Of a stretch of DNA of 32,411 bases, positions 1 to 7,714 are shown piece after piece. The DNA is from Clostridiaceae bacterium. GTDB taxonomy: Bacteria; Bacillota; Clostridia; DSM-8532. The stretch covers positions 1 through 32,411 of the forward strand of contig JAAYNA010000017.1 of NCBI GenBank assembly GCA_012521105.1, in the 5' to 3' direction. A model generated the notes under the pieces. The model had not been told where the DNA came from. It made no database searches and saw only the letters and a program-made list of their open reading frames with translations. Position 1 is the stretch's first letter, and each line of letters starts with the position of its first letter. The position numbers were made by a program, and so were the translations under genes.

Positions 1-75
1 AGTAAAACTCAAAATTATTCATCTCTCACCTTTCCCTTCCTTTCATTATACGTTTATCTGCTCAACAACATTGTA

Positions 76-432
76 TTGCAACAGAATGAATTACGCAAGC
101 AGGAACGTTTTACCCTGTTTTACCATTTACACCTGCTTCCTGCTCACCATTTCATCACGAATGATTATCTGTGTAAATTCTTTAAGGACTTTCAGTTGTT
201 TAATATGCCAAATTCTATACATGAATGGCAATATGATTCTGTTTATATAAAAGTTAGACAATTTGCTCAAGAACTATTTACATTAATTGTAATATATTTC
301 GCAACGGGGTTAATAAATGCTTTATTTGCTTTTTTAATTGGGCTGATATTAATTTTGTTTTTCTGCAAGTTTTACAACCGCCTGGGTGCGAAGAAAAAAG
401 GTATAATAATAGAATGTATAGATGCAGAATAA
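76..432 (+). CDS. Small membrane-anchored hypothetical protein (start uncertain)
   Basis: I do not recognise a family. The frame is open from the first base of the window to the TAA at 430-432, so this may be the 3' end of a longer gene. The TTG at 76 has no ribosome binding site, and neither does the ATG at 205. The C-terminal half holds one or two hydrophobic segments (about residues 70-95 from the TTG) followed by a basic stretch, YNRLGAKKKG, and a short acidic end, which is the layout of a membrane anchor with a cytoplasmic tail. The last 30 codons closely match a degraded copy at about 2270-2366 on the far side of the reductase gene. That repetition is the best evidence that at least the C-terminal part is, or was, a coding sequence. 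The N-terminal part looks less protein-like. Function unknown. Confidence 0.4.
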   Translation: MQQNELRKQERFTLFYHLHLLPAHHFITNDYLCKFFKDFQLFNMPNSIHEWQYDSVYIKVRQFAQELFTLIVIYFATGLINALFAFLIGLILILFFCKFYNRLGAKKKGIIIECIDAE

Positions 433-462
433 TAAATTCATTATAACACGTGGGCAGCTTCC

Positions 463-491
463 TTGAAGGCATACTGACAATAAGCTATAAT
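463..491 (+). promoter_or_regulatory. Promoter of the aldo/keto reductase gene
   Basis: A -35 box TTGAAG (463-468) and a perfect -10 box TATAAT (486-491) are separated by 17 bases. They lie about 47 bases before the ATG at 538, which has a strong AGGAGGT at 527-533. Inferred from sequence only. Confidence 0.6.
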
Positions 492-537
492 TACAGTATG
501 CAAAATTTCTTAACAGCTATGTATTCAGGAGGTATAT

Positions 538-1551
538 ATGCGGAAGATAATACTGGGAAACACGGGACTTGAAGTAACCCGCGTGGGTTTTGGTGCTCTC
601 CCTATACAAAGAGTATCCATGGACGAAGCTAAAAGAATCTTAATCAGAGCTTACGAAAGCGGTATTAACTTTTTCGACACTGCAAGAGCATATTCGGACA
701 GTGAGGAAAAAATCGGAAACGCATTGTCTGATGTCAGGAAAAATATCATAATTGCCACAAAAACAAATGCAAAAGATACCAAAACTTTCTGGCAACAATT
801 GGAAACAAGCCTTGAAAACCTGAAAACAGATTATATAGATATTTACCAGTTCCATAATCCCAAGGCTGTCCCAATGCAGGGTGACGAGCTCTATGATGCA
901 ATGCTTCAGGCTAAGCAAAAAGGTTTAATCAGGCATATAGGTATTACAAACCATAGTTTTGAGAACGGAAAAAATGCAGTTTTATCCGGCCTGTATGAAA
1001 CACTTCAGTATCCGTTCAATCATATTTCATCAGAAGAAGATTTGGAGCTTGTGACGCTGTGCAAGGAAAAGAGCGTTGGCTTTATTGCAATGAAAGCTCT
1101 TTCAGGCGGATTGATAACCAATGCAGAAACATCCTTCTGCTATTTGTGGCAATACCCCCATGTAGTACCAATCTGGGGTATTCAAAGGATTAACGAACTT
1201 GAACAGTTTATTGAGCTTGAAAAAAATCCACCTGTATTAGATGAAACCAGAAAAAAATTAATTGAACAGGATAAAAAAGAACTATCGGGCAGCTTCTGCA
1301 GAGGTTGCGGCTATTGCATGCCATGCCCTGTGGACATACCCATACCCACAGCTGCCAGAATGAAATTTCTTCTAAGACGGGCTCCTTATCAGAAATTTGT
1401 TACAAAGGAATGGCAGGATAAAATGGAGTTGATCGGAAACTGTATTGAGTGCAACCAGTGCTCATGCCAATGCCCTTATCACTTGGACACCCCGGCACTT
1501 CTTAAGGAAATGCTCGAAGACTACCGGGAATTTGTAAGGAACCACGCGTAA
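538..1551 (+). CDS. Aldo/keto reductase with C-terminal ferredoxin-like 4Fe-4S domain
   Basis: Predicted NAD(P)H-type oxidoreductase of 337 residues. The N-terminal three quarters is an aldo/keto reductase TIM barrel. The catalytic tetrad is visible as Asp47, Tyr52, Lys75 and His106. The C-terminal part carries two clusters of cysteines, Cys254/257/260/263 followed by Pro and Cys302/305/308/312 followed by Pro, the pattern of two 4Fe-4S clusters as in bacterial ferredoxins. This fused architecture is common in Clostridia and is usually annotated only as an aldo/keto reductase; the substrate is unknown and the clusters suggest coupling to ferredoxin-type electron transfer. The ATG is preceded by AGGAGGT and its own promoter. 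It is a single-gene unit that reads away from the cobalamin transporter genes. No signal peptide is seen, so it is probably cytoplasmic. Confidence 0.9.
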   Translation: MRKIILGNTGLEVTRVGFGALPIQRVSMDEAKRILIRAYESGINFFDTARAYSDSEEKIGNALSDVRKNIIIATKTNAKDTKTFWQQLETSLENLKTDYIDIYQFHNPKAVPMQGDELYDAMLQAKQKGLIRHIGITNHSFENGKNAVLSGLYETLQYPFNHISSEEDLELVTLCKEKSVGFIAMKALSGGLITNAETSFCYLWQYPHVVPIWGIQRINELEQFIELEKNPPVLDETRKKLIEQDKKELSGSFCRGCGYCMPCPVDIPIPTAARMKFLLRRAPYQKFVTKEWQDKMELIGNCIECNQCSCQCPYHLDTPALLKEMLEDYREFVRNHA

Positions 1552-1575
1552 TCATGTGGTTCTGCATTTTTACTT
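1540..1575 (+). terminator. Possible intrinsic terminator after the reductase
   Basis: An inverted repeat, AACCAC at 1540-1545 and GTGGTT at 1556-1561, overlaps the stop codon and is followed by a T-rich run (CTGCATTTTTA). The stem is short and the T run is offset, so this is a modest candidate. Confidence 0.4.
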
Positions 1576-1717
1576 CAAACTGTAATTTTCCTAACACAAC
1601 TGTTTGAATATCATCTGCTGTCTATCTTTGACCTCGCGCTGATTATACGTCTCATTCAGAAATTATAGTACAAACCTTCTCCATGATCAGGCCGGGCATA
1701 ATTCCTGTTCTTCATGA
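1552..1717. other. Intergenic stretch with no recognisable content
   Basis: I see no open frame with coding character, no strong hairpin beyond the terminator candidate at its left edge, and no promoter with good boxes. Confidence 0.5.
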
Positions 1718-2366
1718 CAGGAAGAATTTTTGTTTCTGATGCAGCAGATGAAGTTTTATTACATCGACCGACAATTCAGTCTTTACCCCGCTGCCATCTC
1801 CCAGAAAAGAACAAAAATAATGAGCATAATTTTTTATGAATGTATAGTTTTTTTTTTGCAGGATTGCATAAAAAACTCCGTTACAAATATAATCTGATGT
1901 TTTTCCAGCAAAATTTCTGAATCCGTCAGTCGAATTTGACAACTGCTTTATTTGGGCTGATACGGGAAAAGAGTTCAGTTTGGATTATATTTCAGGAATT
2001 CCAAATAAATCAGCATTAAATAAATATTTTGAAAATTTGCAGAAAATAAATTGGTTTTCTTTCAAAATATATACAAACGCCAGTGTTAATATATCCTTGG
2101 TTGATGTAGAACATGGCGGCAGAGAAATATACTTTTCCGAAATTTCAAAAAAAGATTATAATATAATTGTCGCTCTCCTGATTGAGGAATGCGGAAAAGT
2201 ATTTGAACTAAAGGATTATTTACATGGTCTATGTCTTCAATAGTAGGCCTGATATATGCTTTGGTAGTTTATCGGCCTGATACTTATTTTGTTTTTCTGT
2301 AAACTGTATAATCGCCTGGGAGCAAAGAAAAAAGGAATAATAATTGAATGCACTGATACAGAATAA
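1718..2366 (+). pseudogene. Decayed hypothetical gene; its tail duplicates the gene at 76-432
   Basis: Three stretches of protein-like sequence lie end to end but in shifting frames. Bases 1718-1894 read QEEFLFLMQQMKFYYIDRQF and onward in one frame. From 1893 to the TAG at 2241-2243 the next frame reads through SDVFPAKFLNPSVEFDN and a longer segment that includes a TTG-initiated frame from 1980. After a second shift the tail (about 2265-2366) reads LFFCKLYNRLGAKKKGIIIE and ends at TAA 2364-2366. This tail is nearly identical to the end of the gene at 76-432. Between the shared blocks this copy is 5 bases shorter than the intact one, which explains one frame break. No start codon with a ribosome binding site is visible. 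I infer a broken paralogue; the segment 1980-2243 could still be read as an 87-codon ORF. Confidence 0.4.
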
Positions 2367-2403
2367 ATGCTGGCAGAAGCAGAGAAAGCATCTTTTGCTT
2401 CCC

Positions 2404-3189
2404 TTATTTGCTGCTTACCGGAATTATGTGGGGTTTCTTTGATACGGGGTTTTCATAAACAAGACATACAATATCATAGACATTTTCAATCTTATCATAG
2501 GTAAGAACTTCTTTGGGAGGACCCCCGCACACAATGCATCCGTCTTTTAACAGGTAAATGATATCACAATATTCTGCAGCCAGGTTTAAATCATGTAAAA
2601 CAGTAACTATTGTAAGTTTCTGTTCATGGGATAACCGGGTTATGGTTTCCATTATTGAAAGCTGGTGATGAATATCAAGCTGGGATACTGGCTCGTCCAA
2701 AAGAATTATCCGGGTTTTCTGAGCTAATGCCCTTGCTATAACCACCCGTTGAAGCTCCCCTCCGCTTATTGATTTTATGCTTCTGCCTTTAAGGTGGTTT
2801 ACCCTTGCGGTTTCAAGCGCCCACTGAACAATTTCCCTGTCTTCATTGGTTTCATTCGAAAAACCTTTAATATGAGGTGTTCTTCCCATCATAACAATGT
2901 CCTCAACAGTGAAATCAAAATCAATATTAGTGCTTTGCGGAACCAGCGCCATTTCCTTTGCAATTTCGGGTGGTGTCATTTTGGTAATATCCCTGCAGTT
3001 TATATACACCGCATTTTTCTCGGGTTTCAAAATTGATGCAATATTTTTAAGCAAAGTGGTTTTACCCGAGCCGTTAGGTCCTAAAAGGCCACATACCATA
3101 CCCGGCTTAAAACTTGCACATATATTTTTTAAGACTTCCCTGTTGCCATATGAGAAGCTTAAGTCTTCAACCTTAACCGATCGTTCCAC
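2404..3189 (-). CDS. Cobalamin/iron-chelate ABC transporter ATPase (BtuD/FhuC type)
   Basis: ATP-hydrolysing subunit of a type II metal-chelate importer, 261 residues, membrane-associated on the cytoplasmic side. Walker A is GPNGSGKT at 37-44, the Q-loop Gln is at 85, the signature is SGGELQR at 142-148, Walker B ends in DEP at 165-167 and the switch His is His199 in LHDLN. It starts at a GTG immediately after the permease stop codon (TAAGTG), with GAGGAG ten bases upstream, so it is translated as the last gene of a three-gene operon. The family also handles siderophores and haem. The cobalamin riboswitch at the head of the operon is what points to B12 or another corrinoid. A weak hairpin after the stop (2385-2402) may end the transcript. 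Confidence 0.88.
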   Translation of the reverse strand: MERSVKVEDLSFSYGNREVLKNICASFKPGMVCGLLGPNGSGKTTLLKNIASILKPEKNAVYINCRDITKMTPPEIAKEMALVPQSTNIDFDFTVEDIVMMGRTPHIKGFSNETNEDREIVQWALETARVNHLKGRSIKSISGGELQRVVIARALAQKTRIILLDEPVSQLDIHHQLSIMETITRLSHEQKLTIVTVLHDLNLAAEYCDIIYLLKDGCIVCGGPPKEVLTYDKIENVYDIVCLVYENPVSKKPHIIPVSSK

Positions 3190-4242
3190 TTACATCACAC
3201 TCCTCTTACTGCGAATAAGAAGTGCGATGAAAAACGGGGAACCAAAAACAGCAGTAATTGCCCCGACCGGAATTTCAGCCGGCGAAGCAATTACCCTTGC
3301 CAATGTGTCACATATTACAAGAAAAGCTGCACCGCCAATAATGGAATAGGGTAAAAGAATCCTTTGATCTGGCCCAACTATTAGCCGGAAAACATGCGGG
3401 ATTATTAAACCTACGAACCCAATAATACCGCTGGTTGAAACACAGGCTGCCGTTATCAGGGAGCACACTGCCAGTAAAATCCTTTTCACTTTTTCAACCT
3501 CTATTCCAAGGGATTGTGCCGTTTCCTCGCCAGTGGAGATAACATTCAGCTGCCTTGCATACAATAAAAGTATTGACAGGCCTGCAACAAGGAACGGAAT
3601 AAGAATCAGAATCTTATTCCATCCCGATGTTGTGAACGAGCCCATTGTCCAAAGCATAATATAATCCATGCGATCCCTTCTGAAAATCATAAGAAGCTGG
3701 ATTATTGCACTGTTCATAAAGCTGATGGCTGTTCCTGCAAGAATTAATACCGTAGGCGATATTTTAGGGCCTGTCCGGGATATATTATAAACAATAAGTA
3801 TTGTTATTATGGCTCCGATAAATGCGCTTATTGCAGTGGCACCCATTCCGAATACTGTTGTATTTAGTCCAAGAAAGATAGCAATTGTTGCACCAAGTCC
3901 CGCCCCCGATGATATTCCCAATAGTCCCGGCTCTGCCATGGGATTCCTGAAAAGACACTGCATGGTTGAACCTACCGCCGAAAGGCCTGCCCCAACCAAT
4001 AATGCAAGTATTACCCTCGTAAGCCTAAGCTTCATTATAATTGTTACAGCCGAATCAGGTATTCCGTCAATGCTGATTTGATCGCCTAAGCCAGGAATGT
4101 GATGTAAAAGTATTCTGAACACATCAACATAGCCTATATTCGCAGTTCCCAAAAAAAGAGAAGCAGCAGAAATAAAAATTAGCAATACTATGAGAGCAAT
4201 TATTAGCACCCCGGATAACTTACCTTTTAATCCTGAAAACAT
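3190..4242 (-). CDS. Cobalamin/iron-chelate ABC transporter permease (BtuC/FecCD type)
   Basis: Membrane-spanning subunit, 350 residues, of the FecCD family, expected to form a homodimer with about ten helices per subunit. The sequence is hydrophobic throughout. Typical family blocks are visible: LRLTRVILALLVGAGLSAVG near residues 70-95, a glycine-rich segment around PMAEPGLLGISSGAGLG, and GFVGLIIPHVFRLIVGPDQR in the C-terminal third. That last stretch includes the coupling helix that meets the ATPase. The ATG at 4242 follows an AGGATG site. It lies between the lipoprotein gene, whose stop is about 37 bases upstream, and the ATPase gene, with no gap. Corrinoid specificity is inferred from the riboswitch. 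Confidence 0.88.
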   Translation of the reverse strand: MFSGLKGKLSGVLIIALIVLLIFISAASLFLGTANIGYVDVFRILLHHIPGLGDQISIDGIPDSAVTIIMKLRLTRVILALLVGAGLSAVGSTMQCLFRNPMAEPGLLGISSGAGLGATIAIFLGLNTTVFGMGATAISAFIGAIITILIVYNISRTGPKISPTVLILAGTAISFMNSAIIQLLMIFRRDRMDYIMLWTMGSFTTSGWNKILILIPFLVAGLSILLLYARQLNVISTGEETAQSLGIEVEKVKRILLAVCSLITAACVSTSGIIGFVGLIIPHVFRLIVGPDQRILLPYSIIGGAAFLVICDTLARVIASPAEIPVGAITAVFGSPFFIALLIRSKRSVM

Positions 4243-4279
4243 ATCTGAATCATCCTAATCAAATGGTGTTCTACCGTCC

Positions 4280-5257
4280 TTAATCGGAGATACTTTCTGA
4301 ATGAAAGATTTCATACAGTGCTCGTAGGCCTTCAGCAAGTCTCGGTCCCTGGCGCACTATAAGATTTTCATCTATTGCATATATCCTTCCTTCTTTAACA
4401 GCAGTAAGCTCTTTATATCCGTTAGTCTGCAGGAATGCTTCCTTTGCATACTCAGGACAAATAATTATGTCAGGATCTTTTTCTATCAACTTTTCAAGAC
4501 TATAAACCCAACCGGTGATGTCAGCAGCAATATTGTTGCCACCGGCCATCCCGATCATACTGGATATGAAAGTTTCTCCCGTAGCAGTATAATCTCCGTA
4601 TTCACCATACCCGACCACATAATATACCGAAGGTTTTTCTTTCCCTTCTGCTGCCTTTTGAACCTCTGAAACTGTCTTTTTCATCTCATTTATTATTTCG
4701 TCAGCCCGATCCTGAGCATTCAGAACCTTTCCCACCAAATCAATGATTTCATACGTGCTTTCAAAAGATTCTATCTGCGTTAAAAATACTGTATTAATAC
4801 CAAGTTCCATGAGTTTATTCTCGTTCTCTTCGGTATTCAGCGAGGAAGCAAAAACTACATCGGGCTCAAGGGAGAGTATAGTTTCAAAATTCCATTCAAT
4901 GAAATCTCCAACAACGATTGCATCTTCTGCATCTTCAGGATAATCACAGAATGCTGTTCTTCCCACCAGCGTATCACCCTTGCCAAGGGCATAAATAATT
5001 TCGGTGATGTTTGGACTTAATGAAATCACTCTTTGAGGTTCTTTGGCGAGCTTAACTGAATTACCTCTAAAATCGGTAACTTCTAAAGGATATGCTGCAG
5101 TTTCTTCTGACTTGGACGCATCTTTCTGTTGATTGTTGTCCTTTATAACCCCGGTGTGTTCCGGACTGTTAATATCCTGTGGAGCATTTGTGCTGCCACA
5201 TCCAGCAACAAAACTTAAAGCAAACAAAATAAGCATTAAAATAAGACCTTTTTTCAT
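4280..5257 (-). CDS. Cobalamin-type ABC transporter substrate-binding lipoprotein (BtuF-like)
   Basis: Extracellular, lipid-anchored substrate-binding protein of 325 residues. I start it at the ATG at 5257 (MKKGLIL) because AAAGGAG lies eight bases upstream and a classic signal peptide follows, with the lipobox FVAGC and the acylated Cys20. A longer upstream frame exists but runs into the riboswitch terminator. After a low-complexity linker comes the periplasmic-binding fold of the BtuF/FepB class: RVISLSPNITEIIYALG, then DTLVGRTAFCDYP and LEPDVVFAS. These are characteristic of corrinoid binders, with the aromatic and acidic groups of BtuF-like proteins. First gene of the operon under the cobalamin riboswitch, so it should be turned off when B12 is plentiful. 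Confidence 0.88.
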   Translation of the reverse strand: MKKGLILMLILFALSFVAGCGSTNAPQDINSPEHTGVIKDNNQQKDASKSEETAAYPLEVTDFRGNSVKLAKEPQRVISLSPNITEIIYALGKGDTLVGRTAFCDYPEDAEDAIVVGDFIEWNFETILSLEPDVVFASSLNTEENENKLMELGINTVFLTQIESFESTYEIIDLVGKVLNAQDRADEIINEMKKTVSEVQKAAEGKEKPSVYYVVGYGEYGDYTATGETFISSMIGMAGGNNIAADITGWVYSLEKLIEKDPDIIICPEYAKEAFLQTNGYKELTAVKEGRIYAIDENLIVRQGPRLAEGLRALYEIFHSESISD

Positions 5258-5300
5258 AATTAGAACTCCTTTATGAATTATTATTAAGGCCCTTAAAAAT

Positions 5301-5325
5301 GAAAAATCCTTTCCACAAGGAAAGG
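5301..5325 (-). terminator. Intrinsic terminator of the cobalamin riboswitch platform
   Basis: On the minus strand CCTTTCC-TTGT-GGAAAGG (5325 to 5308) forms a perfect 7-bp stem, directly followed by ATTTTTCATTTTT. It lies between the riboswitch aptamer and the lipoprotein start codon, so it is the likely ligand-controlled off switch. A second near-palindromic A/T-rich hairpin (about 5331-5354) just upstream could belong to the alternative fold. Confidence 0.75.
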
Positions 5326-5387
5326 CTAATATTTGCAATTATTGCAATATTTCGTGGGGCCCATCGCTCGTAGTTTCCCTCACTTCT

Positions 5388-5546
5388 ACTGCAGGCAGGT
5401 ATTCTGACTTGGATTCATCGCATACATTCGCCTTCCCATCATTCGACAGTGGCATTATGAATGTATACTCATCCTTACAGCGGCGGGACCGTCCGGGATT
5501 TACACCCGGTTCCCTTTTAAGTGCATCCAAACTGCACACCTGCAAT
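5388..5546 (-). ncRNA. Cobalamin (B12) riboswitch aptamer
   Basis: Read on the minus strand, this stretch has the conserved landmarks of the AdoCbl class in order. There is a closing P1 arm (TGCAGGT), then GGGAACCGGGTGTAAATCCC, then CGGTCCCGCCGCTGTAA, a variable arm, a second GCCACTG-like segment, and the B12 box AAGTCAGAATACCTGCC (near 5396-5412). It sits directly upstream of the BtuF-like gene with a terminator in between. Binding of a corrinoid is expected to favour termination. The 68-codon open frame inside it is not a gene. Confidence 0.93.
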
Positions 5547-5679
5547 ACATATATTAAATTGTAATTATTATAGACTGGTTTGGCACCAGCAAAGCGCCAT
5601 AAATCCGTTTTAATTATATAATTAATTATAAAGTATTATGTTGAACTTTGTAAAGGTTTTTCAGGCAGATTAATTTTTA

Positions 5680-6075
5680 TTATATTCTTTTCACTAACTT
5701 GTAAATAAGCCATATTAAAAACGGAAAATAAAATACCGCTATAATTACCCAAACATAGGTAAGACGCCTGCTTTGATAGAATTCTTTCTCGGCTTCAATT
5801 TCTTTATCATAATCATCTCTGCTCGCAGCATCTTTTATCAATTCCTGTGCCTCGCTATAATATTTTTCCGGAACATAAATATCCACACCATAGATATTCA
5901 TCCCCATCGATATATTCAGGTACTCTCCCGCTTCTCTATGTTTTTTTAAAACAGGTATACCATAAGCTTCTAGCAGGGATTTGTAGACGTCATACTCACG
6001 TTCATTTGCTGCTGTTGTTAAGAACACTTCATTACCTGCCTGTTCATACTCTTTATCAACAGATACAGATTTCAT
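5680..6075 (-). CDS. DUF2007 family protein with C-terminal membrane anchor
   Basis: Protein of 131 residues. I start at the ATG at 6075 because AGGTGA lies six bases upstream; a GTG five codons earlier has no such site. The N-terminal domain (about residues 15-80) resembles the DUF2007 family, often called a putative signal-transducing protein: VFLTTAANEREYDVYKSLLE, then YGIPVL, then NIYGVDIYVPEKYYSEAQEL. A charged segment follows, then one hydrophobic helix (about 107-127) and the basic end KLVKRI, so the domain probably sits in the cytoplasm on a membrane tether. It lies 32 bases after the FolT-like gene and should be co-transcribed with it under the folate riboswitch. The biochemical role of the family is unknown. 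Confidence 0.75.
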   Translation of the reverse strand: MKSVSVDKEYEQAGNEVFLTTAANEREYDVYKSLLEAYGIPVLKKHREAGEYLNISMGMNIYGVDIYVPEKYYSEAQELIKDAASRDDYDKEIEAEKEFYQSRRLTYVWVIIAVFYFPFLIWLIYKLVKRI

Positions 6076-6107
6076 TGTTTTCACCTGCACTAAAGGTATT
6101 TATAAAA

Positions 6108-6650
6108 TTATAATACACCACGTACACTTGCAGGAGCAAATTTTTTTACTAAAGAACCGGTAGTGTACAAAATTAATATTTGAATGGGTATTGTAATTAA
6201 TGCCTTTATTAGCCTTGCCACAACAAGCACCTTATACGCATTCCCCGTTAAAATATACAGCCATATCGAGTTTAGCAGAACCTCCACAACCAATATCATG
6301 GTAATAGCAGCAAAAATAACTCTTTTCCAGGTAATTTCCTTCCTGTAAAGAAACAGTCCATATATAATTCCCGAAACAAACCCGCTTACGGTAAACCCAG
6401 GGAAAAAAGGGCCTACCGGGTTTATCGCCCAACCCACTATATCACCCAAGACTCCTGTTATGCCACCTGCAATAGGACCAAACAGAATTGAAGCCCATGC
6501 TACAGGCATAAATGTCAGGCTTAATCGAAGTTCGTTAGGAATGATGTAGATTCGTAATAAGGAGAGAACACCATAGATTGCAACAAATAAAGACATCAGT
6601 ACCATTGAAAAAATATTTCTCACGAATGACGAATTGCCTTTCTTAACCAT
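6108..6650 (-). CDS. folT: ECF transporter S component, folate type (FolT)
   Basis: Substrate-binding membrane subunit of an energy-coupling-factor importer, 180 residues with about six hydrophobic segments. The family layout is clear: LRIYIIPNELRLSLTFMPVA near residues 31-51, then SILFGPIAGGITGVLGDIVG with GPFFPGFTVSGFVSG, and ARLIKALITIPIQILILY near the end. The assignment to folate comes mainly from the tetrahydrofolate riboswitch just upstream. The energising subunits EcfA, EcfA' and EcfT are not in the window and must be shared from elsewhere. The ATG at 6650 has GAGGAGG seven T residues upstream. The DUF2007 gene follows in the same transcript. Confidence 0.88.
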   Translation of the reverse strand: MVKKGNSSFVRNIFSMVLMSLFVAIYGVLSLLRIYIIPNELRLSLTFMPVAWASILFGPIAGGITGVLGDIVGWAINPVGPFFPGFTVSGFVSGIIYGLFLYRKEITWKRVIFAAITMILVVEVLLNSIWLYILTGNAYKVLVVARLIKALITIPIQILILYTTGSLVKKFAPASVRGVL

Positions 6651-6756
6651 AAAAAAACCTCCTCATGAACATTGATTTCTGCGCCATCGGTTTTCCGAAT
6701 GGCTTTCTAACGAGGCATATAACGTATGCTACATGAAGAGGAAAACTCCCTCATGC

Positions 6757-6857
6757 AGCAGCGGGATGCGGCGCCTGTACCGCAAGCCTTCCGGCTTTTC
6801 GTCCGGATGTCAACTCCCCGTTCACCCGGCACTTAACGCACAAACGCCTACTCTGCT
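6757..6857 (-). ncRNA. Tetrahydrofolate (THF) riboswitch
   Basis: On the minus strand the segment reads AGCAGAGTAG, then CGTTAAGTGCCGGGTGAACG, then GGGAGTTGACATCCGG and ACGAA, and closes with GGCGCCGCATCCCGCTGCT. These are the conserved positions of the folT-associated THF class I aptamer, including the CGUUAAGUG core and the GCCGCAUCC segment. The outer stem is AGCAG with CTGCT. Downstream hairpins (about 6724-6760 and 6683-6704), ahead of the GAGGAGG of folT, probably form the expression platform, which would act on translation because no T run follows them. Confidence 0.93.
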
Positions 6858-6954
6858 TACGAGAGACCCTATATTTAATTTTCTACCTCATTATTATATT
6901 AGTAATTATAAAACTTTTATGTAAAATTTTCAATACAATCTGCTAAAAATTTCA

Positions 6955-7581
6955 TTATTTATTATGGGCTTCAATTATTTGCTCCAATGTGCTTTTTATA
7001 ATATCGTATGAAAAACCCTTATGTGACAGAAAAGATGCGATTCTACGCTGTATTTTCGGATCGGTGGCGTCATATTTTCCGTATTTTCGTTTGGCTAGAC
7101 GATATGCAATGAGGAATTCATCTACTTCAAATTCATCCATTACATCTGCTATAATATCTGCCTCAATCCCCTTTTTTTCAAGCTCATAAGCTAATGCCTT
7201 TTTGGATTTTGGTTTTAGCTTTAAGCGATCAGATATGTATTTACGGGCAAAAAGCATATCATTAATATAGCCCATTGCTTTTAACTGTAATACCGCGCTC
7301 TCTGCTGATATATCGTCAAAACCCAGCCGGATCAGCCTGGTTTTAACTTCATATTCGGTTCTGTCCCTTGCTGCAAGCATTCTGATAGCGCGCTGTTTTG
7401 CATATTTAACATTTATTTCTTCACGAATTTTTTTTATTTCTTCGTCAGTAATTTCCTGTTTTTCATATAAATTCATCCTAAGATATTCTTCTTCCGGGAT
7501 GGAAAAAGCGTAGGCATTATCTATGTAAATCTGTATCATTTCAGGATTGTTTTTCTGTTTTACTGCAGATGTTATCGTCAT
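6955..7581 (-). CDS. recX: Regulatory protein RecX
   Basis: Modulator that binds the RecA filament and limits its activity, 208 residues. The start is chosen at the ATG at 7581 (MTITSAV). AAGGTGG lies seven bases upstream, and the promoter at 7609-7638 leaves a leader of only about 20 bases. An ATG two codons earlier is too close to the site. The repeated three-helix modules of RecX are visible: KYAKQRAIRMLAARDRTEYE with VKTRLIRLGF, then LKAMGYINDMLFARKYI, then KIQRRIASFLSHKGFSYDII near the end. An N-terminal beta-rich extension of about 60 residues is normal in Firmicutes. It lies downstream of recA but is a separate transcription unit. Confidence 0.92.
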   Translation of the reverse strand: MTITSAVKQKNNPEMIQIYIDNAYAFSIPEEEYLRMNLYEKQEITDEEIKKIREEINVKYAKQRAIRMLAARDRTEYEVKTRLIRLGFDDISAESAVLQLKAMGYINDMLFARKYISDRLKLKPKSKKALAYELEKKGIEADIIADVMDEFEVDEFLIAYRLAKRKYGKYDATDPKIQRRIASFLSHKGFSYDIIKSTLEQIIEAHNK

Positions 7582-7608
7582 AATCATCCCACCTTGTTTT
7601 TTGACAAA

Positions 7609-7638
7609 ATTATACCATATATAAACAAACACCTGCAA
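7609..7638 (-). promoter_or_regulatory. recX promoter
   Basis: Minus strand: -35 TTGCAG (7638-7633), 18-base spacer, perfect -10 TATAAT (7614-7609). Transcription would begin near 7602. Confidence 0.65.
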
Positions 7639-7714
7639 ACCATCAAATTATAGGGTAATGGGAAACTAAAGACCCTTCTCCTGCTTCCTCTGACCATATC
7701 TAAAAATTCATGAT

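Noticed and set aside
1712..1942. 76-codon open frame on the minus strand
   Set aside because: It opposes the protein-like plus-strand segments of the decayed gene and has no ribosome binding site or hydrophobic or family signal of its own.
5258..5338. N-terminal extension of the BtuF-like protein
   Set aside because: It would start inside the riboswitch platform and add 27 residues ahead of a complete lipoprotein signal peptide; the ATG at 5257 has a good ribosome binding site.
5339..5545. 68-codon open frame on the minus strand upstream of the BtuF-like gene
   Set aside because: It coincides with the conserved cobalamin riboswitch aptamer, whose sequence constraint explains it.
6733..6924. 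63-codon open frame on the plus strand
   Set aside because: It is the antisense of the THF riboswitch and its flank.
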